DNA of 64,000 nucleotides from Streptomyces sp. QL37. Lineage in GTDB: Bacteria; Actinomycetota; Actinomycetes; Streptomycetales; Streptomycetaceae. The translations under genes and the position numbers were made by a program. Each line of letters starts with the position of its first letter. Within the stretch, counting starts at the first letter, position 1. Under the pieces are notes generated by a model, which had not been told where the DNA came from, searched no databases, and saw only the letters and a program-made list of their open reading frames with translations. Shown here in pieces: positions 18,584 to 28,775 of this stretch. The stretch spans positions 3,534,001-3,598,000 of the forward strand of contig NZ_PTJS01000001.1 in assembly GCF_002941025.1 (NCBI RefSeq). The letters are read 5' to 3'.

Positions 18584-19333
18584 TCAGACCGTCCGGTGCC
18601 GCACCCAGACGTTCGGCTCGACGTACACGGCGTACCCGTGGGCGGGAGAACAGTGCACCGGCACCAGGGCTCCCTCCACCTCCACCGGCCCCTCCGTGTC
18701 GAAGGGCAGCCCGGTCCAGGCCCGCCACCGGTCCAGGGACCCGCTCACCGTCATCGACACCGGGGCCACGGCCTCGATGACTCCGCCCGCCCTCACATGC
18801 ACCCGCAGCCAGGGGTCGTACGGCAGCCCGTCCTCGTCCCGGACGCGCCGGGCGTACTCCTCCATCGGTGCCGCGGGCTCCGCGTGCTTCCCGCTCGGCC
18901 TGACCGGGGCGACGAGCTCCCGGAACCCGAGGCGCCCGGCGTTCTCCCGCATCGCGGCCACCATGTGCCCGGAGACACCCTGCCCGAGCCGCCCCGTCGT
19001 CACCGTGATCTCGATCGCGCTGACGGTGTCCGGAGTGCGGCCGTGCCGCAGGTCGGAGAAGGCCCACAACAGCACCTGGTCCCAGCCGCCTTCCGGCAGC
19101 GTCCCCCGCCCCGGCGCACCGAGGGCGAACGGCACGCTGTACCCCCGGGCCACCACCGTGCCCCCGGGGTCGGTGGCGACGAGCACGAATTCAGGGAACT
19201 CGGCGGCTATGCGCGGGAAGTTCGCCCAGCCGACCAGGTCCTCCAGCACGAACTCGGGCCAGGTGTCGGGCATCTCCTCGATCGCGCCGGCGAGCTCCGG
19301 CCGCTCGGCAAGCGTCGTGATCTTCAGGTCCAT
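18584..19333 (-). CDS. GNAT-like N-acetyltransferase
   Basis: A 249-residue protein. The N-terminal half shows an acetyltransferase-like pattern (EFVLVATDPGGTVVARGYSVPF, then TGRLGQGVSGHMVAAMRENAGRLGFREL), where GRLGQGVSGHM corresponds to the acetyl-CoA-binding R/Q-x-x-G-x-G/A loop. The C-terminal half (WLRVHVRAGG to HGYAVYVEPNVWVRH) is beta-rich and may set substrate choice. The substrate is unknown. ATG 19333 is the first good start. Confidence 0.7.
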   Translation of the reverse strand: MDLKITTLAERPELAGAIEEMPDTWPEFVLEDLVGWANFPRIAAEFPEFVLVATDPGGTVVARGYSVPFALGAPGRGTLPEGGWDQVLLWAFSDLRHGRTPDTVSAIEITVTTGRLGQGVSGHMVAAMRENAGRLGFRELVAPVRPSGKHAEPAAPMEEYARRVRDEDGLPYDPWLRVHVRAGGVIEAVAPVSMTVSGSLDRWRAWTGLPFDTEGPVEVEGALVPVHCSPAHGYAVYVEPNVWVRHRTV

Positions 19334-19381
19334 GCGGCCACGGTATGCACCGCCCGGGATCCGGCCAACACGTTTCCGGGG

Positions 19382-19705
19382 TCACACCGAACCGACGGCG
19401 GCCGCCCACACGGGCCAGAGGGCGAGCAGCACCCCGGCCGTCCAGTAGGTGCCCGGTGACAGCGAGGCCCGTGGCCGCACCCAGTCGTTGGCGAGCCACC
19501 AGATGATCCCGAAGACCGCCACCACGGGCACGACGATCACCAGCCACAGGGTCATTCCGTCGTTCTCGGTCGGTTCACGGGAGGTCCAGCCGACATCGGC
19601 GAGCGGCCCGTTCGACAGGTAGTACCAAACCAGGAACATCGGTACGACGCCCGGAATCCCGAGCAGCAGATTCATCCCCGCCGCCGTCAGCCGCCACTTC
19701 CACAT
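19382..19705 (-). CDS. Small integral membrane protein
   Basis: About 107 residues with three hydrophobic spans: residues 8-30 (GMNLLLGIPGVVPMFLVWYY), 54-72 (LWLVIVVPVVAVFGIIWWL) and 86-106. No recognised family. ATG 19705 is chosen; GTG 19720 in frame is possible, and neither has a convincing ribosome site. Confidence 0.6.
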   Translation of the reverse strand: MWKWRLTAAGMNLLLGIPGVVPMFLVWYYLSNGPLADVGWTSREPTENDGMTLWLVIVVPVVAVFGIIWWLANDWVRPRASLSPGTYWTAGVLLALWPVWAAAVGSV

Positions 19706-19739
19706 GGGCACAGTATTCACAACGGCGGCTCGGGTGCCC

Positions 19740-20477
19740 TCAGCGCCTGGGCGCCTCGGTCGGACTGCCGCCCGTGGGCAGCTTCTCGGCGGGACAGGAG
19801 GACAGCACCTTCCGCATGGCGTCGCGTTCGGCCTCGGTCACCCACAGCCCGTACTTGCTCTTCACCGACACCTGACCCGCCACATACGTACAGCGGTACG
19901 CCTTGTTGGGCGGCAGCCAGGTCGCGGTGTCCCCGTCACCCTTGCGGCGGTTGGTGGACGAGTCGGCCGCCACCAGATTGAGCGGGTCGTTCGCGAAGGC
20001 CCGCCGCTTGCCGTCGCTCCACTGCTGGGCGCCCTTCTGCCAGGCGTCGGACAGGGCGACGAGGTGGTCTATGTCCACCTTGCTGCGACCGCGCTCGAAG
20101 GCGATGCGGCCCCCCGTGTACGGATCGGGGTCGAGGACGCCGCTGAGGACCTTGCAGCCGTCCGCGTCCCGCTCGACACCGGACAGCTGGTGCGCGAGTA
20201 CGTCGTCCCGGGTGCCGCAGCCGTTGCGGTCGGTGTCCACCCAGGCCGACCCGAACTCGTCACGGTCGTACCCGGTCTTCGGCGCCCGGCCCTTCACGCT
20301 CAGCCCGTCGACGGCCCGCAACGCCGACCCCCCGGGAGCCGGGGAGGTCACGGCCGGCTCGGGAGCGCCGAGGTCGCTCACGGCGTCGCAGCCGGTCAGG
20401 GCCAACACGCTCACCAGCGCCGACGTGGCACAGGCGAAGAGACGGCGGGGGCGGGGAGCGGCTCGAAGAGGGGTCAC
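19740..20477 (-). CDS. Secreted HNH nuclease-family lipoprotein (DUF1524/GmrSD C-terminal type)
   Basis: A 245-residue exported protein. A basic N-terminus and hydrophobic stretch end in a lipobox LTGC about residue 28. The nuclease domain shows the DHI-type motif VDIDHLVALSDAW and the downstream NDPLNLVAADSSTNRRKGD, matching the HNH-like fold found at the C-terminus of GmrD and in many secreted actinobacterial nucleases. It would act on nucleic acid outside the cell, for nutrient recovery or competition. GTG 20477 begins the signal peptide; the frame upstream is low complexity. Confidence 0.85.
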   Translation of the reverse strand: MTPLRAAPRPRRLFACATSALVSVLALTGCDAVSDLGAPEPAVTSPAPGGSALRAVDGLSVKGRAPKTGYDRDEFGSAWVDTDRNGCGTRDDVLAHQLSGVERDADGCKVLSGVLDPDPYTGGRIAFERGRSKVDIDHLVALSDAWQKGAQQWSDGKRRAFANDPLNLVAADSSTNRRKGDGDTATWLPPNKAYRCTYVAGQVSVKSKYGLWVTEAERDAMRKVLSSCPAEKLPTGGSPTEAPRR

Positions 20478-20606
20478 AGCGCACCAGGTTAGGCGCGGCG
20501 GGATCCGCCCGTGAAGGCGGCGTCCCCGCCCCGGCCCCCGCCATACGCGACACGCACCCCGCACCGGCCACGACGCGGCGGCCGGCGCCCCGGCGCGGCC
20601 CGGGAG

Positions 20607-23600
20607 TTACGACCCCAGGATCGTCGTGAGGAACTCCCCGGTCCACGACAGGAGTTCGCGCCCCATCACCGGCTTCCCGCCGATCCGGCCCGCCGTCGGC
20701 CGCGGCACCAGGATCTGGCGCGTGGCCGGCTTGAAGATCGTCTTCGGGTGCAGCCGCTTCAGCCGCAGCTCCTGGGACTCCCGCAGCTCCACCGGCGCGA
20801 AGCGGATGTTCGGCCCCTGCAGCACGATCTCACCCACCCCGCAGGCCCGGGCCAGCATCCGCAGGCCCGCCACCAGCAGGAGGTTCTCCACCGGCTCCGG
20901 CAGCTTGCCGTAGCGGTCGGTGAGCTCCTCGCGCACCGCCCTGATGTCCTCCTCCGAATTCGCGGAGGCGATCGAGCGGTACGCCTGCAGGCGCAGCCGC
21001 TCACCCGGGGCGTAGTCGTGCGGGACGTGCGCGTCGACCGGCAGCTCGATCTTGACCTCCAGCGGCGGCTCCTCCTCGACCCCGCCGTCCACGGCCGCCC
21101 GGTAGTCCGCGACCGCCTCGCCGACCATCCGGATGTACAGGTCGAAGCCGACCCCCGCGATGTGACCGGACTGCTCGCCGCCGAGCAGATTTCCCGCTCC
21201 GCGGATCTCCAGGTCCTTCATCGCCACGTACATGCCCGCACCCATCTCGGTGTGCTGGGCGATCGTCGCCAGCCGCTCGTGCGCGGTCTCGGTCAGCGGC
21301 TTCTCCGGCGGATACAGGAAGTAGGAGTACCCCCGGTCCCGCCCGCGGCCGACGCGGCCGCGCAGCTGGTGCAGCTGGGAGAGACCGAAGTTGTCGCCGC
21401 GCTCCACGATCAGCGTGTTCGCGTTGGAGATGTCGATCCCGGACTCGACGATCGTCGTGGAGACCAGGACGTCGAACCTCTTCTCCCAGAAGTCGACGAC
21501 GACCTGCTCCAGCTGGCTCTCCCCCATCTGCCCGTGCGCCGTCGCGATCCGCGCCTCGGGGACGATCTCCCGCAGCCGCGCCGCGGCCCGGTCGATGGAC
21601 TCGACCCGGTTGTGGATGTAGAACACCTGGCCCTCACGGAGGAGTTCACGCCGCACGGCCGCGCCGATCTGCTTCTCCTCGTACGGCCCGACGAAGGTGA
21701 GGACCGGGTGCCGCTCCTCGGGGGGCGTCGTGATCGTCGACATCTCGCGGATGCCGGTGACGGCCATCTCGAGCGTACGGGGGATGGGCGTCGCCGACAT
21801 GGTGAGCACGTCCACGTTGGCCCGGAGCTTCTTCAGCTGCTCCTTGTGCTCGACGCCGAAGCGCTGCTCCTCGTCGACGATGACCAGGCCCAGGTCCTTG
21901 AACTTCGTCTCCGACGAGAACAGCCGGTGCGTCCCGATGACCAGATCGACGGACCCGTCCTTCAGCCCTTCCAGCGTCGCCTTCGACTCGGTGTCCGACT
22001 GGAAACGGCTCAGCGCCCGCACATTGACGGGGAACTGGGCGTACCGCTCGGTGAACGTGCCGAAGTGCTGCTGGACCAGGAGCGTCGTCGGCACGAGGAC
22101 GGCGACCTGCTTTCCGTCCTGGACGGCCTTGAAGGCGGCCCGCACCGCGATCTCCGTCTTGCCGTAACCGACGTCGCCGCAGATCAGCCGGTCCATCGGG
22201 ACCGACTTCTCCATGTCCTCCTTGACCTCGGCGATCGTGGACAGCTGGTCGGGCGTCTCCGCGTACGGGAACGCGTCCTCCAGCTCGCGCTGCCACGGGG
22301 TGTCGGGGGCGAACGCGTGCCCGGGGGCCGCCATCCGCGCCGAGTACAGCTTGATCAGGTCGGCCGCGATCTCCTTGACCGCCTTCTTGGCCCGCTGCTT
22401 CGTCTTCGTCCAGTCGGCGCCGCCGAGCCGGTGCAGGGTCGGGGCCTCGCCGCCGACGTACTTGGTGACCTGCTCCAGCTGGTCGGTCGGGATGTACAGG
22501 CGGTCCCCGGGCTGGCCGCGCTTGGCGGGGGCGTACTCGACGAGGAGGTACTCGCGGGTCGCGCCCTGGACGGTGCGCTGGACCATCTCGATGTAGCGTC
22601 CGACGCCGTGCTGCTCGTGGACGATGTAGTCGTTCGCCTGGAGCGTCAGCGGGTCGATGGACTTACGGCGGCGGGCCGGCATCCGCCCCAGGTCCTTGCT
22701 GGCGGTGCGCTGACCGGTCAGATCCGTCTCGGTCAGCACGGCCAGCTTCAGCGCCGGGTCCACGAAGCCGTGGTCGATGGCGCCGCACGAGACGTGCACG
22801 AGCGACGGCGTGATCTCGGACAGGTCCTGGTCGAGACGGGCCGGGATGCCCTCGGCGCCGAGCACCTCGACCGTGCGGGAGGCGGGGCCCTGCCCCTCGG
22901 TGACGTACACCGTGCGCCAGCCGTCGGCGAGCCACCCCTTGGTGTCGGCGAGTGCCCGGGCGGTGTCGCCGCGGTAGGTCTCCGGAGCGTGCATCCCGAG
23001 CTTCAGGGAGTCCCCGTCGAGCTCCTCGTCGGCGGCGAACGGGGAGGTCGACCACCACATCATGGACAGCTCGCGCGCCCGGTCCCGGACGTCCGCGATG
23101 CCCCACAGGGAGGCCGCGCCGACGTCGATCGGGGCCTCGCCACCGCCCGCCGTGGCCGCCCAGGACGCCTGGAGGAACTCCTGACTCGTCGCGACGAGGT
23201 CCGCCGCCCTGGTCCGCACCCGCTCCGGGTCGCAGACCAGCGCCATCGAGCCCTTCGGCAGGACGTCGAGCAGCAGCTCCATCTCGTCGACGAGGACCGG
23301 CGCGAGGGACTCCATCCCCTCGACGGCGATCCCCTCCGCGATCTTCCCCAGCAGCTCGCCCAGCTCCGGGTGCGCCTGGGCGAGGGCCGCGGCCCGGGTG
23401 CGTACGTCCTCGGTGAGCAGCAGCTCACGGCAGGGCGGGGCCCACAGGCCGTGCTCGGCGACCTCCAGGGACCGCTGGTCGGCGATCTTGAAGTAACGGA
23501 TCTCCTCGACGTCGTCGCCCCAGAACTCCACCCGGAGGGGGTGCTCCTCGGTCGGCGGGAAGACGTCCAGGATGCCGCCGCGCACGGCGAACTCCCCGCG

Positions 23601-24137
23601 CTTCTCGACCAGCTCGACGCGGGCGTAGGCCGCCGCCGCGAGCGCGTCCACGACCTCGCCCAGATCCGCGGTCTGCCCGCTGCTCAGCGCGACGGGCTCC
23701 AGGTCGCCGAGCCCCTTGACCTGCGGCTGGAGCACGGAGCGGACCGGTGCGACGACCACGCTGACCGGCCCGGTCTCCGGGTCGTCCTGCCGGGGGTGCG
23801 CGAGGCGGCGGAGCACGGCGAGGCGGCGGCCCACGGTGTCCGAGCGGGGCGAGAGCCGCTCGTGGGGCAGGGTCTCCCAGGAGGGGAACTCCGCCACGGT
23901 GTCGGGGGGCAGCAGGGTCCGCAGCGCGGCCGCCAGGTCCTCGGCCTCCCGGCCGGTCGCGGTGACGGCGAGCACCGTACGCCCGGCCTCGCGGGCCAGC
24001 GCGGCCACGGCGAAGGGCCGCGCGGCGGGCGGGCCGACCAGGTCGACATGGGCCCGGTGGCCGTCGGCGGCGGCCTTCACCGCTTCGGAGAGCGCCGGGT
24101 CGGTGACGACGACGTCCAGCAGACCGTGCAGGCTCAT
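20607..24137 (-). CDS. mfd: Transcription-repair coupling factor Mfd
   Basis: Translocase that removes RNA polymerase stalled at lesions and recruits UvrA. The 1176-residue protein is full length. It has an N-terminal UvrB-like region, then the RNAP-interacting domain (ANDYIVHEQHGVGRYIEM near residue 505). RecG-like helicase motifs follow: Walker A in GDVGYGKTE, DEEQ in VDEEQRFG, SATPIPRTLEMA, and LIVERGDNFGLSQLHQLRGR. A C-terminal TRCF domain closes it. ATG 24137 (MSLHGLLD) starts the conserved frame. From memory, mycobacterial mfd lies beside mazG and eno, which agrees with this neighbourhood. Confidence 0.96.
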   Translation of the reverse strand: MSLHGLLDVVVTDPALSEAVKAAADGHRAHVDLVGPPAARPFAVAALAREAGRTVLAVTATGREAEDLAAALRTLLPPDTVAEFPSWETLPHERLSPRSDTVGRRLAVLRRLAHPRQDDPETGPVSVVVAPVRSVLQPQVKGLGDLEPVALSSGQTADLGEVVDALAAAAYARVELVEKRGEFAVRGGILDVFPPTEEHPLRVEFWGDDVEEIRYFKIADQRSLEVAEHGLWAPPCRELLLTEDVRTRAAALAQAHPELGELLGKIAEGIAVEGMESLAPVLVDEMELLLDVLPKGSMALVCDPERVRTRAADLVATSQEFLQASWAATAGGGEAPIDVGAASLWGIADVRDRARELSMMWWSTSPFAADEELDGDSLKLGMHAPETYRGDTARALADTKGWLADGWRTVYVTEGQGPASRTVEVLGAEGIPARLDQDLSEITPSLVHVSCGAIDHGFVDPALKLAVLTETDLTGQRTASKDLGRMPARRRKSIDPLTLQANDYIVHEQHGVGRYIEMVQRTVQGATREYLLVEYAPAKRGQPGDRLYIPTDQLEQVTKYVGGEAPTLHRLGGADWTKTKQRAKKAVKEIAADLIKLYSARMAAPGHAFAPDTPWQRELEDAFPYAETPDQLSTIAEVKEDMEKSVPMDRLICGDVGYGKTEIAVRAAFKAVQDGKQVAVLVPTTLLVQQHFGTFTERYAQFPVNVRALSRFQSDTESKATLEGLKDGSVDLVIGTHRLFSSETKFKDLGLVIVDEEQRFGVEHKEQLKKLRANVDVLTMSATPIPRTLEMAVTGIREMSTITTPPEERHPVLTFVGPYEEKQIGAAVRRELLREGQVFYIHNRVESIDRAAARLREIVPEARIATAHGQMGESQLEQVVVDFWEKRFDVLVSTTIVESGIDISNANTLIVERGDNFGLSQLHQLRGRVGRGRDRGYSYFLYPPEKPLTETAHERLATIAQHTEMGAGMYVAMKDLEIRGAGNLLGGEQSGHIAGVGFDLYIRMVGEAVADYRAAVDGGVEEEPPLEVKIELPVDAHVPHDYAPGERLRLQAYRSIASANSEEDIRAVREELTDRYGKLPEPVENLLLVAGLRMLARACGVGEIVLQGPNIRFAPVELRESQELRLKRLHPKTIFKPATRQILVPRPTAGRIGGKPVMGRELLSWTGEFLTTILGS

Positions 24138-24321
24138 GAAGGTTCCGTCCGGTGTGGCGAGTGAGCAACGCGAAGGACCCGACACGTGGCACGGGCCGGG
24201 GTGTCCCCAGCGTACGACGCCGGTGTGTCACTCGCGCGAGGGAACGCCGTTGTCCGTACGGCGGCACCGGGGCTAGCCTTAGTCCGGTAGCTAGTCCGCC
24301 AGTGGCCCCTGTGAGGCAGTC

Positions 24322-24564
24322 ATGGAAGCCCGGCAGTACAACGTGCACGAGGCCAAGACCCACTTCTCCCGGATACTGCAACAGGTCGAGACCGGCGAGG
24401 AGGTCGTGATCAGCCGGGCCGGGGAGCCGATCGCCAAGGTGGTGCCTCTCCGGTCCAAGGTCAACCGGACCGACTACGGCTCACTCCGGGGACAGATCCA
24501 CATCCCGGACGACTTCGACGAACTTCCGGATGACATCGCCGAAGCCTTCGGGATGCGCGGATGA
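24322..24564 (+). CDS. Antitoxin, Phd/YefM family
   Basis: An 80-residue DNA-binding antitoxin. The N-terminus (QYNVHEAKTHFSRILQQVETG, then VVISRAGEPIAKVVPL) is the Phd/YefM dimer fold; the C-terminal acidic tail (PDDFDELPDDIAEAFG) should wrap the toxin. It overlaps the PIN toxin by 4 nt (ATGA), so production is coupled. Autorepression is expected for the family; I could not define the operator in 24186-24321. Confidence 0.92.
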   Translation: MEARQYNVHEAKTHFSRILQQVETGEEVVISRAGEPIAKVVPLRSKVNRTDYGSLRGQIHIPDDFDELPDDIAEAFGMRG

Positions 24565-24935
24565 GGCTCCTGCTCGACACGCACGTCGTCCTGTGGTGGC
24601 TGGACGCCTCGCCGGAACTCCCCGATGACGTCCGGGACCTCCTGCGCACCGAGCCCGAGGTCCATGTCAGCGCCGCGACACCGTGGGAGATCGCGATCAA
24701 GCAGAACCTCGGGAAGCTGAAGGGCGCCGGGGATCTCGCCGAGCGGGCCAGGGACATGCAGTTCAGGCCCCTGCCGATCACCGCGGAGCACGGCGTCGCG
24801 GCCGGCCGGCTCCCCCCGCTCCACCGCGACCCCTTCGACCGCATCCTCGTCGCCCAGGCCCGGACGGAGGGGCTGACGATCGTCACCCGAGACAAGTGGA
24901 TCCCCCAGTACGACGTGCCGGTCCTGCACGCCTGA
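24561..24935 (+). CDS. PIN-domain toxin (VapC-like ribonuclease)
   Basis: A 124-residue predicted metal-dependent RNase. Acidic active-site positions are visible: Asp6 in LLLDTHVVLWW, Glu in TPWEIAIKQNLGKL, and Asp residues in RDPFDRILVAQA and TRDKW. It belongs to the PIN subgroup usually paired with Phd-type antitoxins rather than VapB. It lies between mfd and an ABC transporter. Confidence 0.92.
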   Translation: MRLLLDTHVVLWWLDASPELPDDVRDLLRTEPEVHVSAATPWEIAIKQNLGKLKGAGDLAERARDMQFRPLPITAEHGVAAGRLPPLHRDPFDRILVAQARTEGLTIVTRDKWIPQYDVPVLHA

Positions 24936-24955
24936 CGGAGGCAGCGGGACACGAA

Positions 24956-24993
24956 CCGGCCCCGGGGCGTTTGGAGGAACGCCCCGGGGCCGG
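24956..24993 (+). terminator. Strong hairpin terminator after the toxin gene
   Basis: Perfect 16-bp stem (24956-24971 with 24978-24993) and loop TGGAGG. It serves the toxin-antitoxin pair and the convergent ABC permease gene. Confidence 0.88.
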
Positions 24994-25018
24994 ATCAGTC
25001 ATCCTACGGCGGGCTCCG

Positions 25019-27594
25019 TCACCCGTCCGTGGCGATGGCGTTCAGGACGTTCATCCGGCCGGCCCGGAAGGCCGGGACCAGGGCGGCGAACAGTCCGACG
25101 AAGGCCGAGGCGACGAACACGGTGATGATCGTCGGCCACGGGATCTCCAGGACCCCGAGCCCCTCCAGGGCCAGCAGCTTCTGGGCCGAGGTTCCCCAGC
25201 CCATGCCCAGGCCGAGCCCGAGCAGCGCGCCGAACAGGGCGATCACCACGGACTCCAGCCGGATCATGCGCCGCAGCTGACGGCGGGAGAGGCCGATCGC
25301 CCGCATCAGGCCGATCTCACGGGTCCGCTCGACCACCGACAGGGCCAGGGTGTTCACCACACCGAGCACCGCGACGATGATCGCCAGTGCGAGCAGCCCG
25401 TACACGATGTTCAGCAGCTGGCCGATCTGGTCCTTCAGGTCCTCCTTGAAGTCGGCCTGGTTCTGCACCTTGTACTGCGGGTAGGCGGCGAGCGAGCTCT
25501 TGATGGCCGCGTACGCCTCCTTCTCCTTGCCGTCCTCCGCCGCGGCGAACATGATCATGTTCTCGGGCATCCGGTCGGCGGCGACGTGACGCTCGGCCGT
25601 GGAGACGTTGATGTACATCGCCCCCTGGTCGACGCTCGTGTCGTCCGAGGTGATCGCGGCGACCTTCAGCTTCGCGGTGTCGCCGGCCTTGAAGGCGACG
25701 GTGAGCTCGTCCCCGACCTCGATCCCGTGCTGGGCGGCGTAGTCCGACCCGACCGACATGGAGTCCGCGCCGTACGCCTTCGCCAGGTCGCCGGCGACGG
25801 TCTCGCGCCGCAGGTCCTGCGGGTACGTCGGGTCGGCGGCGGTGACGTGGTCGTCCGACGACGAACCGTCGGGGTTGGTGAGCTTCGCGGCGAGCACCTT
25901 GTAGTTCGTCACGTGCTCGATGCCGGGGGCCTTCTCGATGGCGTCCGCGGCCTGCGGCACGATCAGCTGGCCGGTGTTCGACTGGACGATGAAGTCCGTG
26001 CCGACCGACTTGTCCAGCTCGTCGGTGGCCGAGGCGACCATGGACGAGCCGACGACCGACAGGCACGCCACCAGGGCCAGGCCGATCATCAGGGCGGCGC
26101 CGGTCGCTCCCGTACGCCGGGGGTTGCGCAGCGCGTTGCGTTCCGCCAGCCGCCCGACCGGGCCGAACAGCCGCAGGACGACGAGGCCGAGGACCCGCAC
26201 GACCGCACCGGCGAGCAGCGGGCCGATCACGATGAAGCCGATGAGGGTGAGGACCACGCCCAGGCCGAGGTAGAGCGAGCCCTCACTCGCCTCGTCCACC
26301 CGGGTCGTCGCCCACAGGCCGGCGGCACCGGCCCCGGTGAGGACCAGGCCGATTCCGGCGCGGATCCAGCCGGACTTCGCGTCCGCCGGGGTGCCGGCGT
26401 CCCGCAGCGCGGCCATCGGGGAGACCTTGCCGGCCCGGCGGGCCGGGATGTAGGCGGCGAGGACGGTGACGACGATGCCGAGCACCAGTCCGGTCACCGG
26501 TGTCGTCCAGGCGATGGTGAGGTCCTCGGTGGACAGCTCCATGCCGATGGCGCCCATGAGCTTCATCAGCCCGACGGCGAGACCGATGCCGGCCGCGACC
26601 CCCAGGACCGATCCGACGATGCCCAGGAGCACCGCCTCGACGAGCACCGACCGGTTGACCTGCTTCCGGCTGGAGCCGATGGCCCGCATCAGGCCGATCT
26701 CCCGGGTGCGCTGGGCGACCAGCATCGAGAAGGTGTTGACGATCAGGAAGATACCGACCAGGAAGGCGATCCCGGCGAAGCCGAGCATCGCGTACTTCAT
26801 GACGTCCAGGAAGGAGCCCATGGAGTCCTTGTTGGCGTCCGCGGCCTCGTCCTGGGTCTGCAGCTTGTACGCACCGCCGCCCAGGGCCGCGGCGACGTTC
26901 TTCTTCAACTGGGTGTCGCTGACACCGGAGTCGGCCGTGACCGAGATGTGGGTGAAGCGGCCGGCGGCACCCAGCAGATTCTTCTGAGCGGTGGCCGTGT
27001 CGAGGAAGACGACGGCCGCGCCCGGGTTGGTGACGGTGAAGGCGGCGATGCCGCTGATCCTCGCCTTGATGTCGCCGGTGACCGCGATGGTGCGCAGCTC
27101 GTCACCGATCTTCAGATGGTGCTTCTCCGCGGTGTCGGCGTCGACCATGACCTCGGTCGGGCCGCGCGGGGCGTGACCGGAGGCGATCTCCATGGAACGC
27201 AGGTCGTTGCGCGTCCAGTTGCCTGCGATCGTCGGGGCTCCGGTCTCCGAGCCCATGTTCTTGTTGCGGCTGTCGACGACCGTGACGGACATGCTGGAGA
27301 CGCCGCCCTCGGCCGCCTTCACCCCGTCGGCCTTCTCGACCTGTGCGACGGTGGAGGCGGGCAGCGATTCGGGCTTGCCGTTCTCCGGGGTGTCGTCGGC
27401 GCCCCCGGCCGCCTTCGGGCTCACGGTCACATCGGCGGACGAGGCCGCGAAGAGCTTGTCGAAGGTCGTGTTCATCGTGTCGGTGAAGACGAGCGTGCCG
27501 CACACGAACGCCACCGACAGCAGGACGGCGACGGCGGAGAGGGCCATCCGCCCCTTGTGCGCGAGGAAGTTGCGCATCGAGGTCTTCCAGACGG

Positions 27595-27598
<4 letters not shown>
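25019..27598 (-). CDS. ABC transporter permease with two FtsX domains
   Basis: A 859-residue membrane protein of the MacB/LolE-like superfamily. It has a span near the N-terminus, a large extracellular MacB-type domain (about residues 45-230), and three spans near 260-375. A cluster follows near 415-490, then a second periplasmic-type domain (about 520-720) and a last three-span FtsX domain (730-850) with VERTREIGLMRAIGLSRRQLRR. Both FtsX copies carry the QRTREIGLMRAIG-type coupling helix. Its ATG overlaps the ATPase stop (ATGA). Such systems export lipids, peptides or drugs; the substrate is unknown. Confidence 0.9.
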
Positions 27599-28383
<785 letters not shown>

Positions 28384-28775
28384 GGTTTTTCTCCTATGTC
28401 GGTCGATGCGCGGACGTCTCTGTGTACGTTCCGAGTCTCGGGTGAAGAGGTACTCCGGCGCGCTGGTGCCCGGCGCAGTCTTCGGGTGGGGTTTTCCCCA
28501 CCCCGCCCCCTGCGGCCGGCCGCATCCGCGGCGCTGCACCGGCCGTCCCCCACGTGCCGGCCGGTATAAGAACACGCTAAGGAAAGAGGCACCCGCCTCT
28601 CGTCCTCCGGCGGGAGGAACGGCCCCCGGGCACAACTCCGGTGCTCCCCCTAGGGGTCCGGGCCCCCGACGCGGGACCTGAGTAAGGGGCCCGCACTCCG
28701 GTCCACGGCTCCCGTACGGCGCCGGGCGGTGAGACAGTGTCCATCGGCAAGTAGATGCATAGGGAAGGGACCCCT

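Noticed and set aside
24322..24935. Mobile element carrying the toxin-antitoxin pair
   Set aside because: No integrase, transposase, or flanking repeats were found.
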